From the NCBI GenBank assembly GCA_963971305.1, contig OZ020316.1, forward strand, positions 18,060,745 through 18,124,744: a stretch of 64,000 nucleotides of DNA, in the 5' to 3' direction. Under the pieces are notes generated by a model. It searched no databases. It was not told the origin of the DNA and saw only the letters and a list, made by a program, of their open reading frames with translations. Positions 1 through 9,299 of this stretch are shown one piece after another. The first letter of the stretch is position 1. Every line of letters begins with the position of its first letter. The position numbers and the translations under genes are program-made. The stretch is from Arcuatula senhousia. Lineage: Eukaryota > Mollusca > Bivalvia > Mytilida > Mytilidae.

Positions 1-200
1 ATTGGGGAATTACCCCCCCCAATTCGGGGGGGTGGGGGTAAAATGGGTAATTTTGGGGTAAAATGGGGTTTTTTTTTTGGGTAAAATGGGGGTTTTGGGG
101 TTTTTTGGGGTAAAATGGGGGTTTTGGGGGTAAAATGGGGGGGGGGGGGGGATTTACCAACCAATTTCGGGGGGGGAATTAAAAATGGGGGGTGGGGGAA
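1..200. repeat. G-rich low-complexity end of the left palindrome arm
   Basis: Runs of G and T with the recurring word 'ggggtaaaatggggg'. The complement of this block appears at 3672-3792 in a shorter form, so it belongs to the inverted repeat. The left version carries roughly 90 extra bases, as expected for slippage or assembly error in homopolymers. The left edge of the window cuts it, so the true end of the element is not visible. Confidence 0.8.
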
Positions 201-381
201 TTGGGGCTGCTTATAAGCAGCATTTTAAATCGGACGTAATTGGAATTGAAATTGGTAGTTCTTAGGGGGGGTAATACTCTTTAGCTAGGGCACTAAATAC
301 CACAATGAAAGTATCAGTTTCAATATTTTATTGCTAAGCTACAATCTTGTACAACTATATCTAATTTGCAATCTTCGGAGG

Positions 382-1262
382 TTACATATCTACCATTGCT
401 ATTTGCTCTTCTCCAGGAAAAATATTAGTTCTTAAACGTAAGATTTCCGGAGTGTCCTGCCTCATGTCGATCAACATGTATCCGTGGGGTTTCCTGACTG
501 CGGCTTCGTAGGATTCAAGAAAGTACTTGGATCTTCCGGGGAACATCTGTTGTCCTAAGGTCATGATTTGGGATGTGTCTCTCGGGTTCTTGAATACGAC
601 CATGTAATGGGTATTGAGACTGATGGTTCTGTGGTGTTTGTTTTTATTAAACAGGTTCTGTACGATCAGCATGATACTAATGGATCTGTGGTGACTGTAT
701 TTGGTAAACAGGTCCGCTATGGCTTGTGTAATGTTGTCCATCTGGTCGTCGATGACGATAAGATGTTTCTCTTCGGGGTTCAAGCTCTCGATATCCGGGA
801 GTCCTCTGATAAACTCGCGTTGTTCATTCCAGAATATAGGGGCTGTTGTACATCGTATGACCACCATATTCGATCGGGTTGGGGAAGCGTCATGTGTTGT
901 ATATTGTCGATGAATCTTCTTACAAAGACTGACTTTCCACTTCCGGTAGGTCCTGTAATGACGCTGGTGAATGGATGAGCCCAAGGCATGAAATGGTCGT
1001 GGAGTAATCCATCGGGTACGTTAAACGTAAAGGGATCGCTCGTCGGTAAAATGAAGTAAGGCTCTTGTTCTGTCTTCCTATTGTTGACTGGTGTATCAGT
1101 TTCAGCATTCCTTTGCAGGGGTACTGGAGGTGTTATCAATTTAGATCTTGGTAAAGTAGTTGGCATGGTTCTGTTTCTTTTCACTTTGTTGTGAACTGTT
1201 TCGATGTGTCTCTTTACATGGTCTTTTCGGGAAAGTATTTTCCCACAAATAAAGCAATCCAT
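382..1262 (-). pseudogene. Zinc-finger/A32-like packaging ATPase, left copy, frameshifted
   Basis: This is the mirror copy of the gene at 2622-3503, reading from an ATG at 1262 to a TAA at 382-384. It encodes the same C2H2 finger and Walker A loop (GPTGSGKS), but one base is missing at about 816-817, where 'ctcgcg' stands for 'ctcgacg' in the other copy. That shifts the frame at about codon 148, between Walker A and Walker B, so an uninterrupted protein would lose the Walker B aspartates and the C-terminal half. Apart from this base the gene region is the same length as the right copy (881 against 882 bases). A candidate polyadenylation signal (TTTATT on the + strand, 327-332) lies downstream of the stop. 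The shift may be real decay or a sequencing error, because all other bases around it agree with the intact copy. Confidence 0.85.
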
Positions 1263-1329
1263 GTTTCCTCTTCGGTGTCTAACGTAAGACTGACTCAAAC
1301 TCTACCTGTCATTTCCTATATCTTTCTCT

Positions 1330-1463
1330 AACCCTATGTTTTGTTCTATTTTTAACCCTGGCCTCATTCTAACCCTGGCTTCATTCTAACCCTAACTCTC
1401 TTCTGTCTTTAACCCTAACCTCTAACCCTTTTGTATGTTTCTTTATGGGCTCTTTATGGTGTC
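1330..1463 (-). repeat. Telomere-like CCCTAA motifs in the left arm
   Basis: Several 'taaccctaac', 'taaccctgg' and 'aacccta' motifs occur here, followed by 'ctttatgggctctttatgg'. They are the reverse complement of TTAGGG-like motifs at 2404-2560. Compared with the right arm, one internal tandem unit of about 28 bases is missing. Confidence 0.8.
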
Positions 1464-1814
1464 TCGTACTTAGTTCTTCTTATATTCCTTATGTATTGGT
1501 CCTTGGCTCTTTAACACCCTTAGTTTTTTGAATGGGTCACTTTGGGGTCAAGGCCTGAGAGACCCCTGACCCTTACCAGCACAAAAAGCTCAGAATCAAC
1601 CTCTAGACCTTAAAAGCTGTCTAATGATATACAACAACCCCACCTTTGAATAGAAATAAGAAATGGTCACCTGATGGTCAAGCCCCTAATGACCACTGAC
1701 CAACACAACGGACATCATCGGAAAGACATTGTCTTACCCAAGACAATGCAACAAACCGGAAGGAAAACGGACAAGGAATAAGAAAGATATGACTTATTAA
1801 AAAATAGTAGTATA

Positions 1815-2044
1815 TCATGTTGTTCACGAGTCGCATTTCTCGGGAGGTTAACGGGAGGTTAACCCCTTTTGCGTAGGCGTATGACGTAACATTCGGTTCC
1901 GGTCGGCCATCTTGATTCCCGGCGGCCATCTTGGATCACGTGACTTCCGGTTCCGGCCCATGACGCAGTTTCCGGTTTTTGGAAGTTCATTTTCGCGCGA
2001 AAATTCGAGATATCCGAGAAATTCGAACTGTTCACCACATCTAT
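1815..2044. other. Loop between the palindrome arms
   Basis: This is the only part of the element that is not mirrored. It includes 'gcggccatcttg' and a C/G-rich stretch with 'cacgtgacttccggttccgg'. The two ATPase genes point away from it, so it could hold a divergent promoter. That is inferred from position only; no clear TATA box was seen in the loop. Confidence 0.6.
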
Positions 2045-2403
2045 ACTACTATTTTTTAATAAGTCATATCTTTCTTATTCCTTGTCTGTTTTCCTTCCGG
2101 TTTGTTGCATTGTCTTGGGTAAGACAATGTATTTCCGATGATGTCCGTTGTGTTGGTCAGTGGTCATTAGGGGCTTGACCATCAGGTGACCATTTCTTAT
2201 TTCTATTCAAAGGTGGGGTTGTTGTATATCATTAGACAGCTTTTAAGGTCTAGAGGTTGATTCTGAGCTTTTTGTGCTGGTAAGGGTCAGGGGTCTCTCA
2301 GGCCTTGACCCCAAAGTGACCCATTCCAAAAACTAAGGGTGTTAAAGAGCCAAGGACCAATACATAAGGAATATAAGAAGAACTAAGTACGAGACACCAT
2401 AAA

Positions 2404-2560
2404 GAGCCCATAAAGAAACATACAAAAGGGTTAGGGGTTAGGGTTAAAGACAGAAGAGAGTTAGGGTTAGAATGAAGCCAGGGTTAAAAATAGAACAAAG
2501 GAGAGTTAGGGTTAGAATGAGGCCAGGGTTAAAAATAGAACAAAACATAGGGTTAGAGAA
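2404..2560 (+). repeat. Telomere-like TTAGGG motifs and short tandem unit in the right arm
   Basis: This stretch holds 'agagcccataaag' followed by 'gggttaggggttagggtt' and two copies of a unit built from 'gagttagggttagaatga' and 'ccagggttaaaaatagaac'. The left arm has one unit fewer. The same words recur in degenerate form at 4000-4620, outside the palindrome. Confidence 0.8.
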
Positions 2561-2621
2561 AGATATAGGAAATGACAGGTAGAGTTTGAGTCAGTCTTAC
2601 GTTAGACACCGAAGAGGAAAC

Positions 2622-3503
2622 ATGGATTGCTTTATTTGTGGGAAAATACTTTCCCGAAAAGACCATGTAAAGAGACACATCGAAACAGTTCACAACAAAG
2701 TGAAAAGAAACAGAACCATGCCAACTACTTTACCAAGATCTAAATTGATAACACCTCCAGTACCCCTGCAAAGGAATGCTGAAACTGATACACCAGTCAA
2801 CAATAGGAAGACAGAACAAGAGCCTTACTTCATTTTACCGACGAGCGATCCCTTTACGTTTAACGTACCCGATGGATTACTCCACGACCATTTCATGCCT
2901 TGGGCTCATCCATTCACCAGCGTCATTACAGGACCTACCGGAAGTGGAAAGTCAGTCTTTGTAAGAAGATTCATCGACAATATACAACACATGACGCTTC
3001 CCCAACCCGATCGAATATGGTGGTCATACGATGTACAACAGCCCCTATATTCTGGAATGAACAACGTCGAGTTTATCAGAGGACTCCCGGATATCGAGAG
3101 CTTGAACCCCGAAGAGAAACATCTTATCGTCATCGACGACCAGATGGACAACATTACACAAGCCATAGCGGACCTGTTTACCAAATACAGTCACCACAGA
3201 TCCATTAGTATCATGCTGATCGTACAGAACCTGTTTAATAAAAACAAACACCACAGAACCATCAGTCTCAATACCCATTACATGGTCGTATTCAAGAACC
3301 CGAGAGACACATCCCAAATCATGACCTTAGGACAACAGATGTTCCCCGGAAGATCCAAGTACTTTCTTGAATCCTACGAAGCCGCAGTCAGGAAACCCCA
3401 CGGATACATGTTGATCGACATGAGGCAGGACACTCCGGAAATCTTACGTTTAAGAACTAATATTTTTCCTGGAGAAGAGCAAATAGCAATGGTAGATATG
3501 TAA
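2622..3503 (+). CDS. C2H2 zinc-finger plus A32/FtsK-HerA-like packaging ATPase
   Basis: A 293-residue ORF without introns. I start it at the ATG at 2622, which sits in a good animal initiation context (A at -3, G at +4). An in-frame TTG 36 bases upstream is unlikely as a start in an animal. Residues 3-24 form a classical C2H2 finger (C3, C6, H19, H24). A P-loop GPTGSGKS lies at 104-111 and a Walker B LIVIDD at 168-173. These are followed by SHHR (190-193), LIVQN (199-203, a likely glutamine sensor strand) and FKNPRD (224-229). This order is typical of the viral genome-packaging ATPases related to poxvirus A32 and to ATPases of Polinton-like elements. Such enzymes pump DNA into a preformed capsid using ATP. 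No capsid, protease, polymerase or integrase gene is present nearby, so this is a lone gene in a palindromic element. The family name comes from motif recognition, and the exact clade is uncertain. Confidence 0.85.
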   Translation: MDCFICGKILSRKDHVKRHIETVHNKVKRNRTMPTTLPRSKLITPPVPLQRNAETDTPVNNRKTEQEPYFILPTSDPFTFNVPDGLLHDHFMPWAHPFTSVITGPTGSGKSVFVRRFIDNIQHMTLPQPDRIWWSYDVQQPLYSGMNNVEFIRGLPDIESLNPEEKHLIVIDDQMDNITQAIADLFTKYSHHRSISIMLIVQNLFNKNKHHRTISLNTHYMVVFKNPRDTSQIMTLGQQMFPGRSKYFLESYEAAVRKPHGYMLIDMRQDTPEILRLRTNIFPGEEQIAMVDM

Positions 3504-3538
3504 CCTCCGAAGATAGTTGTACAAGATTGTAGCTTAGC

Positions 3539-3544
3539 AATAAA
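3539..3544 (+). terminator. Polyadenylation signal AATAAA of the ATPase gene
   Basis: AATAAA lies 36 bases after the stop codon at 3501-3503. Its mirror (327-332) follows the left copy. This supports transcription of the gene by the host RNA polymerase II machinery. Confidence 0.6.
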
Positions 3545-3809
3545 ATATTGAAACTGATACTTTCATTGTGGTATTTAGTGCCCTAGCTAAAGAGTATTAC
3601 CCCCCCTAAGAACTACCAATTTCAATTTCAATTACGTCCGATTTAAAATGCTGCTTATAAGCAGCCCCAATTCCCCCCCCCCCCGAAATTGGTTGGTAAA
3701 TCCCCCCCCATTTTACCCCCAAAACCCCCATTTTACCCCAAAATTACCCATTTTACCCCCACCCCCCCGAATTGGGGGGGTAATTCCCCAATTTTAATTG
3801 GGGGGGGGG

Positions 3810-4622
3810 TTTCACCCCCTAATTTACACCAAACAACTTTCTAATGCAAATACAATTGAGCAGATGTTCAAATTTAAATATTCCAATACGATTTGAAAAG
3901 GCATCGGACCATAATACAATATCAGATTTTCAAGTGACAATCAGATGACACTAGTAAAAAGGAAGAATACGTAAAATGATAGACATACGGTGAAGGTAAA
4001 CACATGAATACTAAGAGAGGGCGAAACAAAAAGTCGCAGGACGAAAGGACCATGAAACAGGAGCCCATTAAGGGCGATACAAAAGTCTAAGGACTAAAAG
4101 AGACAGCAGACAAGAGGGCGAAACTTACAAAAGAAAAAGAAATAGGGTTAGGGTTGACGTTAGGGCTAATTGTTAGGGTTAGGACTAAGGGTTATGGATA
4201 GAGTCAGTAGAGCCCATAAAGGGCAAAACAAGAGTACAAGGACGAAAAGAGACAGCATACAAGAGCCCATAAAGGGTGAATCTTACAAAAGAAAAAGAAA
4301 TAGGGTTAGGGTTGACGTTAGGGCTAATTGTTATGGTTAGGACTAAGGGTTATGGATAGAGTCAGTAGAGCCCATAAAGGGCAAAACAAGAGTACAAGGA
4401 CGAAAAGAGACCGCATACAAGAGCCCATAAAGGGTGAAACTTACAAAGAAAAAAGGTGTTAGGGGAAAGGTCTGAGACAAGAGCCCATAAAGGGCGAAAT
4501 ATAAAAAAACCCAAAAGGGTTAGGGTTAGGGCTAAGGGTTAGGGTAAGGGTAAAGCGGTAGAGTTAGAAGAGAGTTAGGGTTAGGGCTAGAAAAAGAGAT
4601 TAGGGTTAGGGTTAAAGATTAG
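3810..4622 (+). repeat. Degenerate TTAGGG / 'gagcccataaaggg' repeat tract
   Basis: The words 'gagcccataaagggc', 'gaaacttacaaaagaaaaag' and 'atagggttagggttgacg' recur. Two clear units start their TTAGGG block at 4143 and 4301, a period of 158 bases. The words 'agcccataaag' and 'ttagggttaggg' also occur inside the palindrome arms, so this tract looks like a decayed relative of the element's interior. Confidence 0.75.
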
Positions 4623-4624
4623 AA

Positions 4625-4780
4625 ATCATCGTTCCGCATGACTGCACACGACTTTACTGCTACTGAGTTCTGGGGGCGACAAGTGTCGCCAAGATCGTCA
4701 AGAAAATTTAACATAGAAGTCTATGGGAAAATAAAAGTACATTTTGGTCTAGAGTGACCCATTATACTACTTTCTTACTT
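4625..4780 (+). repeat. Fragment related to the MITE at 25390-25739
   Basis: It shares 'cgttccgcatgactgcac' and 'acgactttactgct' and the end motif 'tatactact' with the element at 25390-25739. It matches only the right half, so it is a truncated or diverged copy. Confidence 0.65.
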
Positions 4781-5039
4781 GCGGTAAAAAAAAAGACAGG
4801 ATTTCTTCCACCCATTGGTAAATTTATTATCACTACTATAATTTTGTACGAAAATGTGTATCCATAGTTGGTTCTTAATGAAGCGACAGAACATTTATTT
4901 GAATAATTTCCTGATTTAAGGTAGCAATAATTGGTAATAAGTTGCCTTTTTATTCGGAACAGTCTTTGCTAAGATATTTGCGGTGATGAGATTTATTCAA
5001 TTTGAAACTGCAATTTTCGAATTTTGATTATACATTGAA

Positions 5040-5465
5040 TGCTTGTGTAAAAGCGTGGACCAAAGCACATTTTAATGAAGCGCGGTTGAATGCAATATTT
5101 TTTAGTTTTAATTTATTTGTGTGTAAAAGCGTGAACCTAAGCACATTTATAATAAAGCGCAGTAACGATTCATGTTGAAAAATGTGCGCAAAGGTCCAAG
5201 CGCTGAATGCAATATTTTGAGTTTTATTGGTGTGTAACTGTAAAAGCGTGGACTAAAGCACATTTTAATAAAGCGCTTTATGTTGAAAATGTGCGCAAAG
5301 GTCCGCACTTTTTAACACCAATAAAACAAAAAAATATTGCAATATTTGTTTAGTTTTATTGGTGTGTACCTAAGCGTGGACCTAAGCACATTTTTAATAA
5401 AGCCCGGTAGCACTTCATGTTGAAAGTGTTTGCAAAGGTCCACGCGCTGAATGCAATAATTTATA
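5040..5465. repeat. Tandem hairpin units ('gcgtggac..gcacattt' / 'aaatgtgcgcaaaggtcc')
   Basis: Three to four units each start with 'gcgtggacctaagcacat' (or a close variant) and end with its partial reverse complement 'atgtgcgcaaaggtccacgc'. A separate palindrome built on 'ccaataaaac' and 'gttttattgg' lies at 5316-5370. Each unit could fold into a hairpin of about 100 bases. There is no ORF. Confidence 0.7.
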
Positions 5466-5470
5466 AATGA

Positions 5471-5737
5471 GTGTCTTTTTTAAGCAGGCGTTTATATGAC
5501 TGGGGTGGGTACAAAATTTATGGACCGCACATCTGTACCCTGAAATACTTGGAGTTACCCCCCATGAGTTTACATAAATTAAGAATTAATAGTAATAAAC
5601 AAAGTGTGCACAAGAAATATAATGTCATGTACAAGTACACCATATCTACGAAAAGTAAAGAGCATACAGCTGAAATTAACACGGGGAATTCTTTTACTAT
5701 AGCTCCACGTGGCATTAAAGACAAACTCATGCTATAA
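5471..5737 (+). other. Unrecognised 88-codon ORF
   Basis: An open frame of 88 codons with mixed composition and no low-complexity stretches. I do not recognise the product, and it has no signal peptide, no clear domain and no matching splice sites. It lies directly downstream of the hairpin repeats. It may be an exon fragment or chance. Confidence 0.2.
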
Positions 5738-5739
5738 AC

Positions 5740-6174
5740 ATTTTATAAAAGAATATGAAGAAAATGAACATGAGACTATAACACATGCAAACTCCAACTG
5801 TAACTAATTTTTATGAGCTGTGTGGCCATTTCGGAATTGTGTTCCTCATACGTATTTTTTTTAATATTTATATTATATAAGTTAATAATTAGCTAATAAA
5901 ATTCGTATTCGTGTATTCCAGGGTTAAAGATGTTTGACCATCTTTACATTTTTGACTGTTTAAATGGCATTTTCTTAATTGTCAATCTAAAATAATTCAT
6001 CCATGCGTCACCAGTCTGTTACTTTTACATCCCTCTAGGTATATGGTAGTTTTGAAAACGAATTTTCAGTCTTAAAATAAATTGATTTATTAAAAAAAAA
6101 CACAGGAATTTTTTAGACACAATCACATGTTTGGAAGAAGACTGTCTACATAATGAAATGCATCTATTTTTAAT
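5740..6174. other. AT-rich stretch, nothing recognised
   Basis: No ORF, repeat match or RNA gene seen. Confidence 0.4.
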
Positions 6175-6500
6175 TTTCAGTTTTCGTGGTTAAGAAGGAA
6201 GTTGTTTTTGCAAAAGCCTCGCCTGTCATCAAAATAGTAGCTGCTGATAGTTCCTTGTCACAAGATTTAAACCGTGTCAATAAAAAATCTGGTAAAGGAA
6301 GGGAGAGAGAAGCAAAGGTGTACCAAAACCGGTAGACAAAAAAATCATCATAACAAAACAAACCACATAACAACATAAAACACACACACACATAACAACA
6401 AAACCGCATTCAGTAACGTGAACTCCAAGTCGAAACGAGAGTGAACTCAGATGCTCCGGAAGAGTAAGCAGTTCCTGCTTGCTATAGCACACCCGTCACG
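6175..6500 (-). repeat. 3' end of a reverse-transcriptase element family
   Basis: The reverse complement of 6275-6500 contains 'gtgctatagcaagcaggaac', 'cttccggagca', 'tgagttcactctcgtttcga' and a GT-rich stretch. All of these also occur at 22690-22930 and 63440-63620. At the other two sites this sequence follows the C-terminus of a reverse transcriptase, so it is read as the 3' untranslated end of that element. Confidence 0.7.
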
Positions 6501-7950
6501 TTTTTAAGAGGTCTTTAGAAAGGGAAGAAGATATATCACTCTTCAAAAGGCTGAAAAACTGAGACGATGTTGAGGGAAGTGATCGACAATAGGAAAATCT
6601 TCAGAAAATGAAAGACGGTATGCTTTTTAATCAAATGCTTTATTTTATATATTAACATACACACTGGTTATACTGGAGACGTTTTACTGGTATAAAATGA
6701 TGGAACACCAGTTTTTCCGTTGTTCCATCCCACCCACAGTAGAATCATAATATCTAGTACTTTTTTCAAAACGTTAAAAAAGTCGTTCAGTATAGAGAAT
6801 TCAAAGTTCTTTGCTATTATTACTTATTATAAAACCACTTTCTTGTTGAAAAAAGTCTTGACACATGTACAACGAGCAAAAACGTCTCCATGAAAAAATT
6901 AATGCTTGATCTTATATTTACAGCAGCTTTAGCTGTAGGAGACAGTGCAATAGTGAATGAATTCACAATAAGATGTGGCCGCTGCTTGAACACTTTGGTA
7001 GTCCCGTATGACCGAACTTCAGAAAAACGGATATAGTACTTCAGAACCAGTAAGTATGAACAATTGCTTCAAAACAAATAGTTTCCATCATGCTTTATGA
7101 ATAGATACAAACAAGTTTATTGGTCTGTATCACAGAATGAAAAATTTCCGGGATATAAAATGCATGGTGAAAGCCGTGTTGAAATAATTTCGTAACTGTT
7201 TTCTCAGCAATATCCATGGCCTCTTGATATACTTGGTATGCAACGTCAGCTGATGATAGTATCCTATACAGTGTGCTTTTATTTCATATCTGTCGCTCAA
7301 CTACTTCCCGTTAAACAAAGTCCTCAAATGTTGTTTTTTACTTTGACAGATTTTTGAACTGATTACCAATACGCAGTACAGTGATTTAAAACACGCATAT
7401 AATTCACAGTTTAAATACATGTACATGTATATATACAGCCAGAGAGACAACAGAATATCCACTCCTCTGAAAATAAGATAGAATTTGCATGAATTACGAG
7501 AGCTATGGCATCATTAAGTATATAAATGTCAGTTTTCTTGTTATCAAATTACGTTTTTGTCAGTATTCTTTTATTTTATGCGTTACAATTAGAATAATAA
7601 TAATAAAAGAATATAAATACATAATAATTGAAAGAGTAACTTAGGATGACAGTTCAGCACGTCACTTAAAAACTATTCGAGTTGTTATTTTTTTAATTCT
7701 ATCTTTTTTTCAGAACATTACAATCTTTATTGTACTAGTATAACCAAGAAACATGACAAAACGTCAAATGCAGAAAGAAGTGCCACAGAAATGAAAGGTG
7801 CCATGCAACGTTGGCTTTCAAGCAAAACGACAACTGGTGACAGTTCCGGTTCAGGCGCAACAAATATTGAGACACCATGGATGATACGCCAAATGACATG
7901 GAAATGGAGTGAGGCGAAATATAATTGATCATACATATTTTGGTCAAAAC
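6501..7950. other. AT-rich stretch, nothing recognised
   Basis: Only short chance ORFs and simple A/T runs. No gene, tRNA or recognised repeat. Confidence 0.4.
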
Positions 7951-7954
7951 AAGT

Positions 7955-8395
7955 AAAACTGTGAGCTTATGCTCACTAGTGATACCCCCGCTCCCCAAAC
8001 ATGCACACAAGTTTAAATACTAAGTTAACAGGAAGTATTTGACCTAGGGAAATAAAATCGCTATAAACCATATGGGACTGTAGGATAAAGCTGTATACAA
8101 AATATCAGACCTCAATCTCATGTACTTGCTTTGGAAACTGTGACGGAAATTTTGCATTTATGTCTATTATGTGTAAAACCTTAGTATTCGGTAAACAGGA
8201 AGTAGACTACCTAGGAACATAAAATCGGTATACATCATATGGTACTATAGGATAAAGCTGTATACAAAATATCAGACCTCTATCTCATGTTGTTGCATAG
8301 AAAACTGTGACGGAAATATTGTTACGGACGAACGGACAGACGGACGGACAAGGGTAAAACAGTATACCCCCCTCTTCTTTGAAGCGGGGGTATAA
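7955..8395 (+). repeat. Bivalve-type repeat with a tandem core of about 168 bp
   Basis: Two units share 'aggaagta..acctagg', 'cataaaatcgctataaacc'-type words and 'gctgtatacaaaatatcaga'. The second unit ends in 'gacggacagacggacggac' and 'gaagcgggggtata'. This is the structure of tandem-core repeats such as the pearl elements described in bivalves (from memory). Confidence 0.65.
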
Positions 8396-8830
8396 TTACG
8401 AACATTATAAACAAGGTAATTAAGTGAAAGTATTTATTTATTTATTGGTTTTAAATTATGCTAAATAAATGAATATAATGAATAAGAAATTAAAATATGA
8501 AAATGAAACAGTTGATTTATTCTTCAAAGATGAAAACAGCACTCTTAAGGAATTTCTGTCTTTTATTCAGTCGCCCAGTAACAGAATGATGCAAATAATT
8601 TTTAGGGTCTTGATTAATAAGAAATATGAGGATATACAAAACCGTTGTTTTTTTTTATTTCTATTAAACATGCTTCTGCTGCTTGTATTCAGGGATATGC
8701 TGATGGTCAATGAATTCTTTTGTTCGAGTCAAAACCTGTCTCAATAATTTGCGCTTTCACTTTTGGTTATGTAAAATACAAATACCAAGAGGATATAAAA
8801 CCGGGTTATTAAGTTATGCTGTTTATTTCA
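8396..8830. other. AT-rich stretch, nothing recognised
   Basis: Contains a 92-codon AT-rich ORF (8469-8747) that looks like chance: many N, K, F and L residues and no motif. Confidence 0.4.
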
Positions 8831-9050
8831 AGGAGTAACCTCTCATCGGAAGAATTTGAATCAATACATTTGAAGAGAATTGAACGAAAAGTACTCAAAA
8901 TCAAAAGGCTTACACAGGAAAGCCTAATCCAGCACCGAGGATTTCGACAACTCAGACTTTCACAATTTGAAATTTCAACGGCAGAAAAGTATTAGAATTT
9001 ATTGGTAAATTTATGTCAGACAAGTCTGACGACCAGGCTTGTCATTAATA
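8831..9050 (-). repeat. Mussel-type interspersed repeat, 3' part
   Basis: Its reverse complement shares 'gatgagaggttactccttga', 'caagcctggtcgtcagactt' and neighbouring words with 37210-37500. The same family appears at 24078-24262. Confidence 0.65.
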
Positions 9051-9299
9051 ATATTGGTCAATTTTAGGAGAAAAAAATTCTATAATAAGACCTTATAAAG
9101 GGTACGTCCCTCCGCCCCCTCTGAATCCACCACTGATTATACCACATTTTCTCCACAACTCTATGGTTAGCTGTGTTTCACTGTTTACATCACATGAAAG
9201 GTCAGGGATGTGCATACCAGTCTGGCTTTAATTCACTATTCAAATTTCGCCGCCTGAAAACCTGAAAATAGTGTCAGTGTTAGAGCAACTATTATTAAA

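Larger units (their letters stand above)
1..1814 (+). repeat. Left arm of a giant inverted repeat
   Basis: The sequence from 1 to about 1814 is nearly the reverse complement of about 2045-3792. Matching landmarks include the ATPase gene ends (382 with 3503, 1262 with 2622) and the 'agacaatgcaacaaacc' block near 1741 with its mirror near 2100. Differences seen by eye: a 1-base deletion in the gene near 816, about 12-14 extra bases near 361-372, one missing tandem unit of about 28 bases near 1370, and extra length in the G-rich end. Divergence is very low for arms of this size, which implies recent formation or gene conversion. Confidence 0.9.
2045..3792 (-). repeat. Right arm of the giant inverted repeat
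   Basis: Reverse complement of the left arm, ending in 'taattccccaat' at 3781-3792, which mirrors the first bases of the window. It carries the intact ATPase gene. The bases just beyond (3793-3830) are low complexity ('ttttaattgggggggg'), so a target-site duplication cannot be judged. Confidence 0.9.

Noticed and set aside
568..978. ORFs on the strand opposite the ATPase copies (568-978, 701-913, 2906-3317)
   Set aside because: Shadows of the ATPase gene. They lack motifs and mirror each other only because the arms do.
1678..2178. Two mirrored ORFs of 83 and 88 codons around the palindrome loop
   Set aside because: They share a C-terminal part only because they lie in the two arms. Composition is ordinary, with no motif and no good start context.
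6170..6492. Cysteine- and valine-rich minus-strand ORFs
   Set aside because: They arise from the GT-rich 3' end of a reverse transcriptase element.
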